Below are positions 24,192 to 32,732 of a stretch of 64,000 bases of DNA, one piece after another. The DNA is from Lentisphaerae bacterium GWF2_45_14 (GTDB taxonomy: Bacteria > Verrucomicrobiota > Lentisphaeria > Victivallales > GWF2-45-14), in contig MHBG01000058.1 of assembly GCA_001804785.1 (NCBI GenBank), forward strand, positions 1 through 64,000, read 5' to 3'. The translations under genes and the position numbers were made by a program. Every line of letters starts with the position of its first letter. Position 1 is the first letter of the stretch. The notes below the pieces were generated by a model. That model was not told where the DNA came from, made no database searches, and saw nothing but the letters and a program-made list of their open reading frames with translations.

Positions 24192-26747
24192 TCAGAGGAG
24201 TCCGGCCTCTTCGGCCTCTTCTCTTCCAAAATTTTTACTGACAGAGGATAGCAACGGGTTTGTAAGGCGCAAATCACCCAGCAGGATGCCGCCCGCCACC
24301 TTTTCGTCCTTGAAGAAAATTTTTCTGTAACTGCCTTTCAGCTCGTCCTTTGCCATTGCGCACATATAAGAAGCGTTTTTGTCGGAACCAATGTCGCCTA
24401 CGGAAAAGAGTTCAAGTCCGAACGCGTGGAGCGAGGCTCCGTAAATGCGTGGTTTATAAGGCCTTTCGTCGCCTGCCATTGATGCTCCGGCGGACTTGCC
24501 CTGCTCGATTGCGGTTTCCCATATTCCATCGATCCTTCCCTCAAATTCGGCACAGTCGCCCGCCGCAAAAACATCGGGGGAGCTTGTTCTCATTAGCTGA
24601 TCTACGATGATGGCCCTTTCCACTTTGATTTTAGCTTCGCGGGCCAGGTCGGTATTGCTTCTTATCCCAGCCGATATAAGCACTATGTCGCACGGGATTA
24701 TCATGTCCTGGCGTGTCTTTATTCCTGAAACTTTTTTCTGTCCGCATATCTCAACCACATATGTCCCAGGCGTGAAGCTTACTCCCGTCGCTCGGACTGC
24801 GCGCTCAAGGAATGGCGCAGCTTCTGGGTCAAGTTGACGAGGCAGTACGCATGGACATGCTTCAAGGATGCTGACGGAGTGTTTCATTTCCGATAGGTAG
24901 TATGCAGTTTCGAGTCCGAGGAGTCCGCCTCCGATGACAATCACTTTCTTTTTTCCGCCGGAGCAGAGGGCTGCAAGTTTTTCAAAGTCATTTTTATTTC
25001 TTAGCGCGATGACCTCAGGGAGTTCAGAGCCTTGTATTGGAGGAAGGAAGCTTGAGGCGCCTGTCGCGATGAGGAGCTTGTCATAAGCATGAGCTTTGCC
25101 ATCGCTGTCGCAAATCTGTTTTGATTCGGTGTCTATGGATAATATTGTGGAGCCAACGTGGATTTTGATATTCTTTTCTTCGTAGTAGTGCGATGGCTTT
25201 ATGAAGAACTCAGTGTCTTGAAGTTTTTCGGCTATTCCTCTTGTGAGTACCGGCCTGTAATACGGCAGAACAGATTCATTGGTAAAGATATGTATTTCGG
25301 CCGTTGCGTTGCGTTCTCTCAATGCTTCGGCTGCGGCGACTGCGGCTGCGCCGCCTCCGATAATCACGGCGTTGAGCGGTTTATCGTCTTTGAAGGTTGT
25401 TATTTCGGGGATGTACTCAATAAATGCTTCCTTTCCGGCACCGCAGACCGGACATGATGGAGGGGGCAGGGCGCCTTCGAAGACTTCGCCGCAGACGGTG
25501 CATTTCCAGTAGCTGCGGCCAGTGCCGGAATCAGTTTTTTTCTCCCATTTCTCGCTGAGTCTTTTGCCGAATTTGCGACCGTATTTTCTGGCGAGTGCGA
25601 TTTTGGGCGAGTCGGGTTTGAATGTTATGCGCAGGGGCGGTTCGACGGTTTCCATGCGAAGGAGCTTCATCCGGGCCATGAGCATGTCAGCGGCCTCGCC
25701 GCTCCAGCCGAAGCTTCCGAAGCTTCCCGCAACTTTTCCGCCGTGAAGGATTCCGTTGAGGGTCATTAGAAGATCTTGAACGGGGGGAAGCGCGTCGCCG
25801 TTTATTGTCGGTGACCCGGCAAGGATTCCATCGGCCTCGGCCATTTCGGCGAGGACTTTTTCTTTGTCATCGTAAACCATGTCGTGGAGCCGTATTTCGG
25901 CATCGGTTTCTTCGCGTATCCCTTCGGCTATTTCACGTGCGAGCTTTTCGGTATAGCCGTAGGCTGATACATAGGCTATTGACACAAGTGGCTTTTTACG
26001 TGTGGTTTGCTCGGGAGAGCGGCTCCAGTCGTCGTAGAGTTTAAGATAAAGATCGATATTGTCTCTGAGTACGGGGCCGTGCCCCGGACATATTGTTTTA
26101 ATGTTGAGGTGGCGTATGCGTTTGAGGGCATACTGCACATAGGGTTTGAAAGGCCCCATAATCATGTCGAAATAGTATTTGTAGGCTGGGATGAAGTCCC
26201 CCTGGATCAGGTCGTTGCATATTCTTTCGTCGGCGTAGTGGCAGCCAAATGAGTCACAGCTGATCAGGGTGTCGATGGATTCTATGTATGTATATATGGA
26301 GTCCGGCCAGTGCAGAAACGGTACTGAGAGAAAGCGCAGCTTTACGCTGCCGAGATCAAGAACTTCATTGTCGAATACGGCCTTGCCCGGGATTTTTCTG
26401 TTGCTGATGTCGCCAAGGAACTGGAGCGCAATCGGCGATGCGAGGACTTTTGCGTGTGGAGCGAGATCGAGTAGACGTGCCAGGCTGCCTGCGTGATCTG
26501 GTTCGGTATGGTCTATGACTATATAATCAATGGACGCCGGGTCGCAGACTTCCCGTATATTTTTAAGGAAGGTATCGAAGAATTTTTCCTTGACCGTTTC
26601 AAAAAGCACATTATAATGCGGTGTTTTGAGTATGTATGAGTTGTAGCTTGTACCGTGCTCGGTGCGCATGACAACGTCAAAGACCCGCAAGTCTTCATCG
26701 AGCGCGCCTACCCAGAATAAGTTGTCGCGGATCTTTAAAACGGACAT
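24192..26747 (-). CDS. Multidomain flavodiiron protein fused to rubredoxin and NAD(P)H:rubredoxin reductase
   Basis: An 851-residue soluble protein that should carry electrons from NAD(P)H to O2 (or NO) in one chain. Residues 1-250 are the metallo-beta-lactamase core with diiron ligands His80, Glu82, His85 (DHTEPDH), His146, Asp165 and His223. Residues about 252-395 are flavodoxin (FMN; SAYGYTEKLA). A rubredoxin-like module has Cys416, 419, 432 and 435; only 12 residues lie between the pairs, so it is the short-spaced type. Residues about 457-851 are an FAD/NAD reductase (VIIGGGAAAVAAAEAL, VIVIGGGLLGLETAYYL, VFAAGDCAEF). The ATG at 26747 with GGAGGG upstream is preferred over the frame's earlier opening at 26798. 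Such enzymes protect anaerobes from oxygen or nitric oxide. Confidence 0.92.
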   Translation of the reverse strand: MSVLKIRDNLFWVGALDEDLRVFDVVMRTEHGTSYNSYILKTPHYNVLFETVKEKFFDTFLKNIREVCDPASIDYIVIDHTEPDHAGSLARLLDLAPHAKVLASPIALQFLGDISNRKIPGKAVFDNEVLDLGSVKLRFLSVPFLHWPDSIYTYIESIDTLISCDSFGCHYADERICNDLIQGDFIPAYKYYFDMIMGPFKPYVQYALKRIRHLNIKTICPGHGPVLRDNIDLYLKLYDDWSRSPEQTTRKKPLVSIAYVSAYGYTEKLAREIAEGIREETDAEIRLHDMVYDDKEKVLAEMAEADGILAGSPTINGDALPPVQDLLMTLNGILHGGKVAGSFGSFGWSGEAADMLMARMKLLRMETVEPPLRITFKPDSPKIALARKYGRKFGKRLSEKWEKKTDSGTGRSYWKCTVCGEVFEGALPPPSCPVCGAGKEAFIEYIPEITTFKDDKPLNAVIIGGGAAAVAAAEALRERNATAEIHIFTNESVLPYYRPVLTRGIAEKLQDTEFFIKPSHYYEEKNIKIHVGSTILSIDTESKQICDSDGKAHAYDKLLIATGASSFLPPIQGSELPEVIALRNKNDFEKLAALCSGGKKKVIVIGGGLLGLETAYYLSEMKHSVSILEACPCVLPRQLDPEAAPFLERAVRATGVSFTPGTYVVEICGQKKVSGIKTRQDMIIPCDIVLISAGIRSNTDLAREAKIKVERAIIVDQLMRTSSPDVFAAGDCAEFEGRIDGIWETAIEQGKSAGASMAGDERPYKPRIYGASLHAFGLELFSVGDIGSDKNASYMCAMAKDELKGSYRKIFFKDEKVAGGILLGDLRLTNPLLSSVSKNFGREEAEEAGLL

Positions 26748-26848
26748 ATTCCCTCCGTGATTTTTGATAACAGTTACTAATTTGCTGCTTTTTATCATTT
26801 ATTCAATACGTGAAACTGGCAAAAATCGGATTCTTTTCTCAAAAAATA

Positions 26849-26876
26849 TTGCGTTAATGCCGTTTGAAAATATAGT
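26849..26876 (+). promoter_or_regulatory. Candidate promoter upstream of the greA-fusion gene
   Basis: TTGCGT (26849-26854), a 16-base spacer and TATAGT (26871-26876). Transcription from about 26883 would give a leader of some 170 bases before the ATG at 27053, containing the short frame described at 26907. Confidence 0.4.
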
Positions 26877-26906
26877 ATATGCTCCCGGAAATAAACGGAG
26901 GCCGAT

Positions 26907-27065
26907 ATGCCGGAAGGCAGTGTTCACCGAAAATCTTTCAGTCTTAGCTCTTGCGCGCCGCTGGCCGCGAGTCCTTCCATTGCATCATCGATAAATTCCG
27001 GTGTGTTGCAGAACGTATTAATAATAAAATATCAAATAATTGACGAGGAAACATGCAAGAGATGA
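26907..27065 (+). CDS. Possible 52-codon leader reading frame before the greA fusion
   Basis: A short frame starts at ATG 26907 behind a good ACGGAGG site and ends at 27065, overlapping the start of the GreA-fusion gene by 13 bases in another frame. The peptide (MPEGSVHRKSFSLSSC...) has no recognised features. It could be a leader whose translation couples to the downstream gene, or chance. The rest of the 305-base gap between the flavodiiron start and 27053 shows only the candidate promoter. Confidence 0.25.
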   Translation: MPEGSVHRKSFSLSSCAPLAASPSIASSINSGVLQNVLIIKYQIIDEETCKR

Positions 27066-29179
27066 GTATCGAGGATCTTTTTATAAGCATCGGGGAGGAC
27101 GCTTCCGCCGACAATATCGAGAAACTTTACAAGGCGCTTGTCGCATCCGAAAACCTTTCATTCGAAAAATTGAGCTCTGATATAGAGTCTCTTCTGGATA
27201 GCTGGAGCGACTCTATCGCCCGTTCGGATGCCAAAGCTAATTTTGTTCTTTCGGTCGCCGAACTTCCGATAAGGGACAGCGGCATGATCCGCAATGCCAT
27301 CAGTGCCGCGCTAAAAAGAATGCTTCCGCCTTATCTCGCCCGTTCAGGGATTATGAAGGGCCTTGGCATAAGGAATTCAGGGCTGCCTCTGGGGGATATA
27401 GCCGTAAGATATCGCAATCTCCTCAACCTTAAAAACAACGTCTACGCATACAGGCCCGATACTCAGGCTTGGACCAAAGTCCTAAAAGTCGATGAGTTTA
27501 CTTCATCGCTTGCCTTAAGCAATGTTCAGGAGACCAGCACCGCGGCTGTCTCTCTCGAAAAGGCACTTTCAACACTGAAGTTTTTCAGGCCGTCGACCGA
27601 GCTCATGAAGCTCCTTCCGAGCGGGCGCAGAAATATAATATCCTCTGTGGAATATAGAAAACTCCTTACCGAACTCTGTTATTCAACTCTCTCTGACGAA
27701 GAAATGAAAAATATCGCGCAGAGCACAATGATGCCAGCGGCAATGAGCGCCGTCGAATTTGATATATGGTGGGCTCGTGAAGATGTCACATCCGGCGGGA
27801 ATGCCGCATCCGTTGCCGTATCCGGGAAAAGACGTCCCTCTCAAGGCCGAAGCATACAGGAAATGCATGTACTTCTTAAGGAGGTCGAAGAAGACAATAC
27901 ATTCTTCTACAATGACAGCGATCTCGCCCTCACGAGCGCATTTTTCGCCAAGCTTAAAAGAGATATTCAGCCGAAAGACCTCAAACTCCTCTCTGAAATT
28001 TTTGCAATAATTTTTCCGCTCGTGCAGGAGGACAAGATCAGAGACCTTTTTGCTCCCCTCTTTGGGAAAGTATCCTTCTGGCCGGAGTCTTTTGCTAATA
28101 TCGAGCTTAAACAGCTTGACATCTGGGGTGATGTTCCGGCTAAATATCTTGTCAATCTCGCAAAATTGACAAAAACCATTTTTTCTGAGGAATACCTTGC
28201 GGAACTCGCTACTTACCTGCCGCTTCGCTGTCTTAATACAGTGTGTGCGGAAGTTCCCGATTGCCTGATTTCTCAGGCAGTTCTCGGCTCACGTAAATGC
28301 AGTTCTGATATCCTCGTATGGATTTGGAAAAACAGGACAAAGCATTCCGACGAGCTTGTCGCCGTCGTCAATATGGAAAGTGTTTCAGTCGCCCTCTCAA
28401 TTGCCGAACTTCCAAAGACTTGGGGCGCGGCCCAGAGAGAGCTTCGCAAATTACTCATGGACAACGAGGCATTCCAGAAACTGATTATTAAAAATGCCGG
28501 CGATAACCTCTTCAGCATAACAAACGCGCTCCAGCGCGGACGTGCCTTCAATCCTGGCGAGCACCAGAGCCTGCTTGTAAAGTTCTCCCGCCACTCACAG
28601 GGCATGAGAGAAATACTGGAAAAGGGCGAAGCAAAGAAATTCGCCCAGCCATCTGCGGCAGAAGAACAGGACGCCGTGCAGCTGGCACCGGTGACATCAG
28701 TAAGGTCTTACAAAATAAAAGTTAAGGAACTCGACGATATAATCAACATACATACGCCGGAAAACAGGAGCGCTCTCAATACTGCCCGAGCTCACGGCGA
28801 CTTTCGTGAAAATGCCGAGTATGATGCTGCTAAACAGCGCAGAGATTTCCTCGCCGCACGTCGCGCCGAGTTGGAGTCTGATATTAATTCCGTCGTCCAG
28901 ACGGATTTCCGAGGTATCGATCCCAAAGACCATGTTATCGTCGGTACTACCGTTAAAGTCCTTCTGGACTCCGGTAAAGAAGAAAAATATCATATCGTAG
29001 GTCTCTGGGACGGTGATCCTGAAAGACATTGCGTATCATACAAAACCAAGCTCGGTGAAGTCCTTGTCAATAGGAAAATCGGAGATAGGGTTACGCTTCC
29101 AGACGGCGCGCCCTGCTCAATTGTCCAAGTCTCTCCTTTGCCTGAAGAGCTGAGAGTTAAACTTGCCGATGAGGTTTGA
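27053..29179 (+). CDS. greA: Transcription elongation factor GreA with large N-terminal helical domain
   Basis: A 708-residue protein. Its last ~155 residues are GreA: a coiled coil with the acidic tip in ARAHGDFRENAEYDAAK (Asp and Glu that activate transcript cleavage in RNA polymerase), then the globular FKBP-like end (KYHIVGLWDGDPE ... LGEVLVNRKIGDRVTLPDG). Ordinary GreA is about 158 residues. Residues 1-550 are mostly helical with no recognised motif. From family knowledge, chlamydial GreA is also about 715 residues with such an extension, so this looks like a PVC-superphylum form rather than a local fusion. GAGGA lies five bases upstream of the ATG. The stop overlaps the next gene's start. 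Confidence 0.85.
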   Translation: MQEMSIEDLFISIGEDASADNIEKLYKALVASENLSFEKLSSDIESLLDSWSDSIARSDAKANFVLSVAELPIRDSGMIRNAISAALKRMLPPYLARSGIMKGLGIRNSGLPLGDIAVRYRNLLNLKNNVYAYRPDTQAWTKVLKVDEFTSSLALSNVQETSTAAVSLEKALSTLKFFRPSTELMKLLPSGRRNIISSVEYRKLLTELCYSTLSDEEMKNIAQSTMMPAAMSAVEFDIWWAREDVTSGGNAASVAVSGKRRPSQGRSIQEMHVLLKEVEEDNTFFYNDSDLALTSAFFAKLKRDIQPKDLKLLSEIFAIIFPLVQEDKIRDLFAPLFGKVSFWPESFANIELKQLDIWGDVPAKYLVNLAKLTKTIFSEEYLAELATYLPLRCLNTVCAEVPDCLISQAVLGSRKCSSDILVWIWKNRTKHSDELVAVVNMESVSVALSIAELPKTWGAAQRELRKLLMDNEAFQKLIIKNAGDNLFSITNALQRGRAFNPGEHQSLLVKFSRHSQGMREILEKGEAKKFAQPSAAEEQDAVQLAPVTSVRSYKIKVKELDDIINIHTPENRSALNTARAHGDFRENAEYDAAKQRRDFLAARRAELESDINSVVQTDFRGIDPKDHVIVGTTVKVLLDSGKEEKYHIVGLWDGDPERHCVSYKTKLGEVLVNRKIGDRVTLPDGAPCSIVQVSPLPEELRVKLADEV

Positions 29180-29975
29180 CCGATTCTTCAATTCGCGCCT
29201 GGCGCAATGGAAGAAGATATCCGGCTATAGCGGTCGTGGTATCTTCCGGGGGTGCGGGGCTTTCGATATTGTAAAATATGATTTGACTTCTCTTGCTCAC
29301 GGAAAAACCGCTTCTTCGAAAGTCGTCTTTCTGTCCGACTTGCACCTTGATGCCGCTCTCGATACCGCAATGCTTGCCGATACCATAAATTCCGTCGAAC
29401 CCGACTGGATACTTTTTGGCGGCGACCTCGTTTCCTTTTCATGTTTCTGCGAGAGGGCGTTTGACCTTCTTGGAAGCCTCCGTGCGAAAAAGGGAAAAAT
29501 ATCTGTCCTCGGGAATTGGGACAAACGGCGCAGGCGCTGGTTTCCTTTCCGCGAGTGGGAACTCAGAATGAAAAAATCCGGCTTCCGCTTGCTTGTCAAC
29601 GAATATTTTCATTCCGGAAATATTTCCTTTTACGGAATGGATGATTTCAAAATAGGCCATCCGGCCCTGCCTGCCTTCAGCCCTGAAACTTTAAATATTA
29701 TTATATCGCATAACCCCGATGCTTTCGTCGGCGCACTGCCGCCGTCCGGACACAATATAAATCTTGTCCTCTGCGGGCATACCCACGGAGGTCAGGTCCG
29801 ATTTCCATTCTTTGGCCCGATAGTGACATCCTCCATATACTGGAGGAAATTTGACTACGGTCATTTTCTGGACAAGTTTTCCGGCTCAGAAATGATAATA
29901 TCTTCAGGGATAGGTAATTCCTGTATAGACTTCAGGCTTTTCTGCCGCCCTGAGATTCTGCTTTTATATCTGTAG
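29169..29975 (+). CDS. Calcineurin-like metallophosphoesterase (YkuE/LpxG-like)
   Basis: A 268-residue dinuclear-metal phosphoesterase. Motifs in order: SDLHLD (D-x-H), GGDLV (G-D), LGNWDKR (where GNHD/E is usual, with Trp replacing His), IISHNPD (H) and LCGHTHGGQVR (G-H-x-H). The GGQ after GHTH and overall size fit the YkuE-type branch, which includes the UDP-2,3-diacylglucosamine hydrolase LpxG of chlamydiae, so a lipid A step is possible but unproven. The ATG at 29169 (or a TTG at 29163) lies within the end of the GreA gene, so the two are coupled. No clear membrane segment is seen. Confidence 0.8.
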   Translation: MRFDRFFNSRLAQWKKISGYSGRGIFRGCGAFDIVKYDLTSLAHGKTASSKVVFLSDLHLDAALDTAMLADTINSVEPDWILFGGDLVSFSCFCERAFDLLGSLRAKKGKISVLGNWDKRRRRWFPFREWELRMKKSGFRLLVNEYFHSGNISFYGMDDFKIGHPALPAFSPETLNIIISHNPDAFVGALPPSGHNINLVLCGHTHGGQVRFPFFGPIVTSSIYWRKFDYGHFLDKFSGSEMIISSGIGNSCIDFRLFCRPEILLLYL

Positions 29976-30047
29976 AGCTCTGGAAACTACCGCGTTAAAA
30001 ATAGTCACTCCCTGCATTACGGAAAATATATCCGGCAAACCGATGCG

Positions 30048-31217
30048 TCAGACAGATGAGAACGATGCGTTTTTAGTGTCGGGTCTTATATCCGTAAGTG
30101 TTCCTTTGTAGTGGCGCAGTTCCCTTGCTTCGTAGGGGTGTTCTGCTATCTTCTCTTCGTTGATCTCTATCCCCAGTCCCGGTTTATTGCCTATGACCAT
30201 GCGCCCTTCATGAAGTGTTGCCGATTCGCTGGAAATATCTTTCCGCCACGCGACATCGGTACTCATCGTTTCCAGAAACGCGAAATTGGGTATGCAGGCG
30301 GCGAGTTGAAGCGCCGCCGCGTTTGCGACCGGGCCGCTCGGGTTATGCGGACAGAATGCTATATGATGGCACTCGGCCATAGCCGCAATCTTGCGAAGCT
30401 CCATTATGCCGCCGGCGTGCGAAACGTCCGGCTGTACATAGTCGGCGCAACCCAGCCTGAAAAATTCCCGGTAGTCATAGCGGCTGTAAAGTCTTTCTCC
30501 CGCCGCAACGGGAACATTTATCCGGCGTTTTACCTCTGCAAGACCTTCTTTGTTGTCGGGCGGAATAGGTTCCTCGAACCAGTATATGTTGAAATCTTCA
30601 AGGGCGTGTCCTATTCTTACGGCAGTCGGTATATTGAATCGTCCGTGCCCTTCTATCATAAGTTCAACTTCATCACCGACGGCTTCCCTGACGGCTTTTA
30701 CGCAGTCGATGGACTTCCTCAGCTCCTTGCTCGAAATGTCCTGCCATGCCGAGCCGAAGGGATCCCATTTCAGCGCGCTGAATTTCTGGGCCATTGCCTC
30801 TTTAGCTTTCGCGGCGAACTCATCGGGAGTTTTTGCCCCTGCGAACCAGCTGTTCGCGTAACACTGAATGCTGTCGCGGACTTTTCCGCCGAGGAGCTGG
30901 TAGACGGGCACCCCTAGGTCTTTGCCCTTGATATCCCAAAGAGCAATTTCAACTCCCGCCAGCGCACTCATGAGGACCGGCCCGCCGCGCCAGTAGGCAT
31001 CGCGATAACAGTCATGCCAGAATGCCTCTATGTTGTGAGGATCTTTTCCAATAAGATAGCGTTTCAGTTCATCTATTGCCTGGCATATTGTCAGCTCTTT
31101 GTATTCAAGAGTTGCCTCGCCTACGCCGTCAATCCCAGCATCCGTGTAAACCTTCACGAAGACCCAGTTCGTCCGGTAAGCGTGACATATAAATGTCTTT
31201 ATATCAGTAACTTTCAT
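30048..31217 (-). CDS. Enolase-superfamily sugar-acid dehydratase (D-galactonate dehydratase-like)
   Basis: A 389-residue mandelate-racemase-type enzyme. Seen: the N-terminal capping domain (residues 1-125) with DGVGEATLEYKE, then the barrel with KWDPFG, metal ligands in ELMIEGHGRF, WFEEPIP and AAGERLYSR, and the general base/acid His in FCPHNPSGP. The GHGRF segment and CPHNPSGP match the D-galactonate dehydratase branch (FHGRV and APHxPxGP there). It would convert an aldonate to 2-keto-3-deoxy-aldonate. The start at 31217 has AAGGAG upstream; the frame is open 66 codons further but without homology. It overlaps the stop of the lactonase-like gene (ATGA). Last gene of the IclR-led operon. Confidence 0.86.
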   Translation of the reverse strand: MKVTDIKTFICHAYRTNWVFVKVYTDAGIDGVGEATLEYKELTICQAIDELKRYLIGKDPHNIEAFWHDCYRDAYWRGGPVLMSALAGVEIALWDIKGKDLGVPVYQLLGGKVRDSIQCYANSWFAGAKTPDEFAAKAKEAMAQKFSALKWDPFGSAWQDISSKELRKSIDCVKAVREAVGDEVELMIEGHGRFNIPTAVRIGHALEDFNIYWFEEPIPPDNKEGLAEVKRRINVPVAAGERLYSRYDYREFFRLGCADYVQPDVSHAGGIMELRKIAAMAECHHIAFCPHNPSGPVANAAALQLAACIPNFAFLETMSTDVAWRKDISSESATLHEGRMVIGNKPGLGIEINEEKIAEHPYEARELRHYKGTLTDIRPDTKNASFSSV

Positions 31218-31924
31218 ATTATGCACTCCTTGCCTTGTTTCATTTCGAAGGATTTTATATTTTCCGAGAGACATTCCGCGATGAATGGCTCTGGAGCTGC
31301 CGAATTTTCCGCAAAAAGATCGTAATGCATTGGCAGCGCTGTTTCCGGTCGGATGGCCTTCACGACTTTTAGCGCATCGCCAAGATTCATATTTCCGAGC
31401 CGGCCGTTGATGCATATAAATATCATATCTATTTTCCCTCCGGCATATTTCAAGACTTCGTCCGCAATCGACTCACTGTATTCCGAATCACCGCTGATGT
31501 AAAGCGTTTTTCCTTCGCATTTTAAAATGATTCCGACGGCGTCCTTGTCGCTGTGTATCGCGACGACTGGAATTATCTCAAACGGGCCGAGATTTATCGG
31601 GATTCCTCTTTCCACTTTCAGAATTTTCGATCCATTTATTTTTGCTTCAATCGCCTTTTTTGCCACGCTGACCGGCCCTGCGAAAATACATGACGGGAAT
31701 GCTTTCGCAATCTGTGGCACTGTTATCGGGTCGAAGTGATCTATGTGGTCGTGAGTACAGAAGACCGCGTCCGGCTTAAGTGTCGTAACGCTGAATACCG
31801 GTTCCACCATTCTTGTAACGTTACTTTTCTTCTCAACAAAGTCGCTGAGATAAGGGTCGATTGCCAGCCTGAACGAGGCGCTTTCGAAGAGAAAACCGCC
31901 CTGTGTGATCCATGTAAATTTCAT
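31214..31924 (-). CDS. Metallo-beta-lactamase-fold hydrolase, UlaG lactonase-like
   Basis: A 236-residue metallohydrolase. The metal site is THDHIDHFDP (H-x-H-x-D-H), with the later ligands in YISGDSEYSES and the final PMHYDLF. GNMNLGDAL followed by the MHYDLF end closely resembles UlaG-type L-ascorbate-6-phosphate lactonases. In this operon, between a dehydrogenase and an aldonate dehydratase, an aldonolactonase role is the obvious reading, but it is inferred. The ATG at 31924 has AAGGAAAG seven bases upstream; the long open frame before it overlaps the dehydrogenase gene and lacks homology. Confidence 0.82.
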   Translation of the reverse strand: MKFTWITQGGFLFESASFRLAIDPYLSDFVEKKSNVTRMVEPVFSVTTLKPDAVFCTHDHIDHFDPITVPQIAKAFPSCIFAGPVSVAKKAIEAKINGSKILKVERGIPINLGPFEIIPVVAIHSDKDAVGIILKCEGKTLYISGDSEYSESIADEVLKYAGGKIDMIFICINGRLGNMNLGDALKVVKAIRPETALPMHYDLFAENSAAPEPFIAECLSENIKSFEMKQGKECII

Positions 31925-31946
31925 ATTTTGACTTTCCTTCATTTTT

Positions 31947-32720
31947 TCAGATTTCGCAATCAACGGGATAAAGCTGTGCCCCGGCTCCGCCGTCAAGGTC
32001 GAATATTTCTCCCGTAATGTTTCCGGCGGCGGATGATGAAAGGAAGAGGGCCAGCTGCCCGGCATCCTCGTAATCCGACTCTTTGCCGAGTGGGATGTTC
32101 AGCCTTCTGCGCTCGGCAACGTCTTCCGACAACGTTTCCCATCTGGAGGTGCGCATGTAGCCAAGCGCTATCGCGTTGATTCTTATATTGTTCGGAGCCA
32201 GTTCTATCGCCATCGCCTTTGTCAGAGAATCGACCGCACCCTTGCTCGCGCAATATGCGCTGCGGTTTCTCAGCGCTCTTACCGCGCATGTCGAGCTTAT
32301 GTTAACTATGGCCCCGCCTCCAAGTTTTATCATCTCCGCGGCGGCATAGCGTGAACATAGAAAAACGCCGCGTGCGTTTACCCCCATTACTTCATCCCAG
32401 AACTCCGCCGTTGTTGACATGAAGTCGTGTCCGACTCCCAGGTGGCAGGCGTTGTTCACCAGTACATCCAGCCGCCCGCTGCGTTCTATCGTCTTTTTAA
32501 TCATTGCCGCGACATTGTCCTCTTTTGAAATGTCACCTATCACCGCGAAGGCATTTTCGAAATCTTCCCGTTTAAGTTCTTCGATTGCCTTCTTTACATT
32601 TTCAGCATTGCCTGAATTTATTCCCACCGTTGCCCCGGCCTTCAGGAATGTCTTTGCTATTCCCAGCCCGGTATGACGCGATGATCCTGTTACTAGAACT
32701 GTTTTGCCTTCAAAATTCAT
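31947..32720 (-). CDS. Short-chain dehydrogenase/reductase
   Basis: A 257-residue classical SDR. Seen: the cofactor motif VTGSSRHTGLGIA (TGxxxGxG), VLVNNAC, the catalytic Ser in IVNISSTCAV, Tyr and Lys in SAYCASKGAV, and a C-terminal TGEIFDLDGG. The length is standard. It sits between the GH42 and lactonase-like genes with gaps of 12 and 22 bases. The context suggests oxidation of the sugar released by the GH42 enzyme (for example galactose to galactonolactone with NAD(P)+), though many SDRs act on other alcohols. Confidence 0.88.
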   Translation of the reverse strand: MNFEGKTVLVTGSSRHTGLGIAKTFLKAGATVGINSGNAENVKKAIEELKREDFENAFAVIGDISKEDNVAAMIKKTIERSGRLDVLVNNACHLGVGHDFMSTTAEFWDEVMGVNARGVFLCSRYAAAEMIKLGGGAIVNISSTCAVRALRNRSAYCASKGAVDSLTKAMAIELAPNNIRINAIALGYMRTSRWETLSEDVAERRRLNIPLGKESDYEDAGQLALFLSSSAAGNITGEIFDLDGGAGAQLYPVDCEI

Positions 32721-32732
32721 ATTCGTTCCTTA

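Noticed and set aside
31218-31415. 66-codon N-terminal extension of the galactonate-dehydratase-like protein
   Set aside because: It lies inside the lactonase-like gene, has no homology to the enolase fold, and a strong AAGGAG site precedes the internal ATG at 31217.
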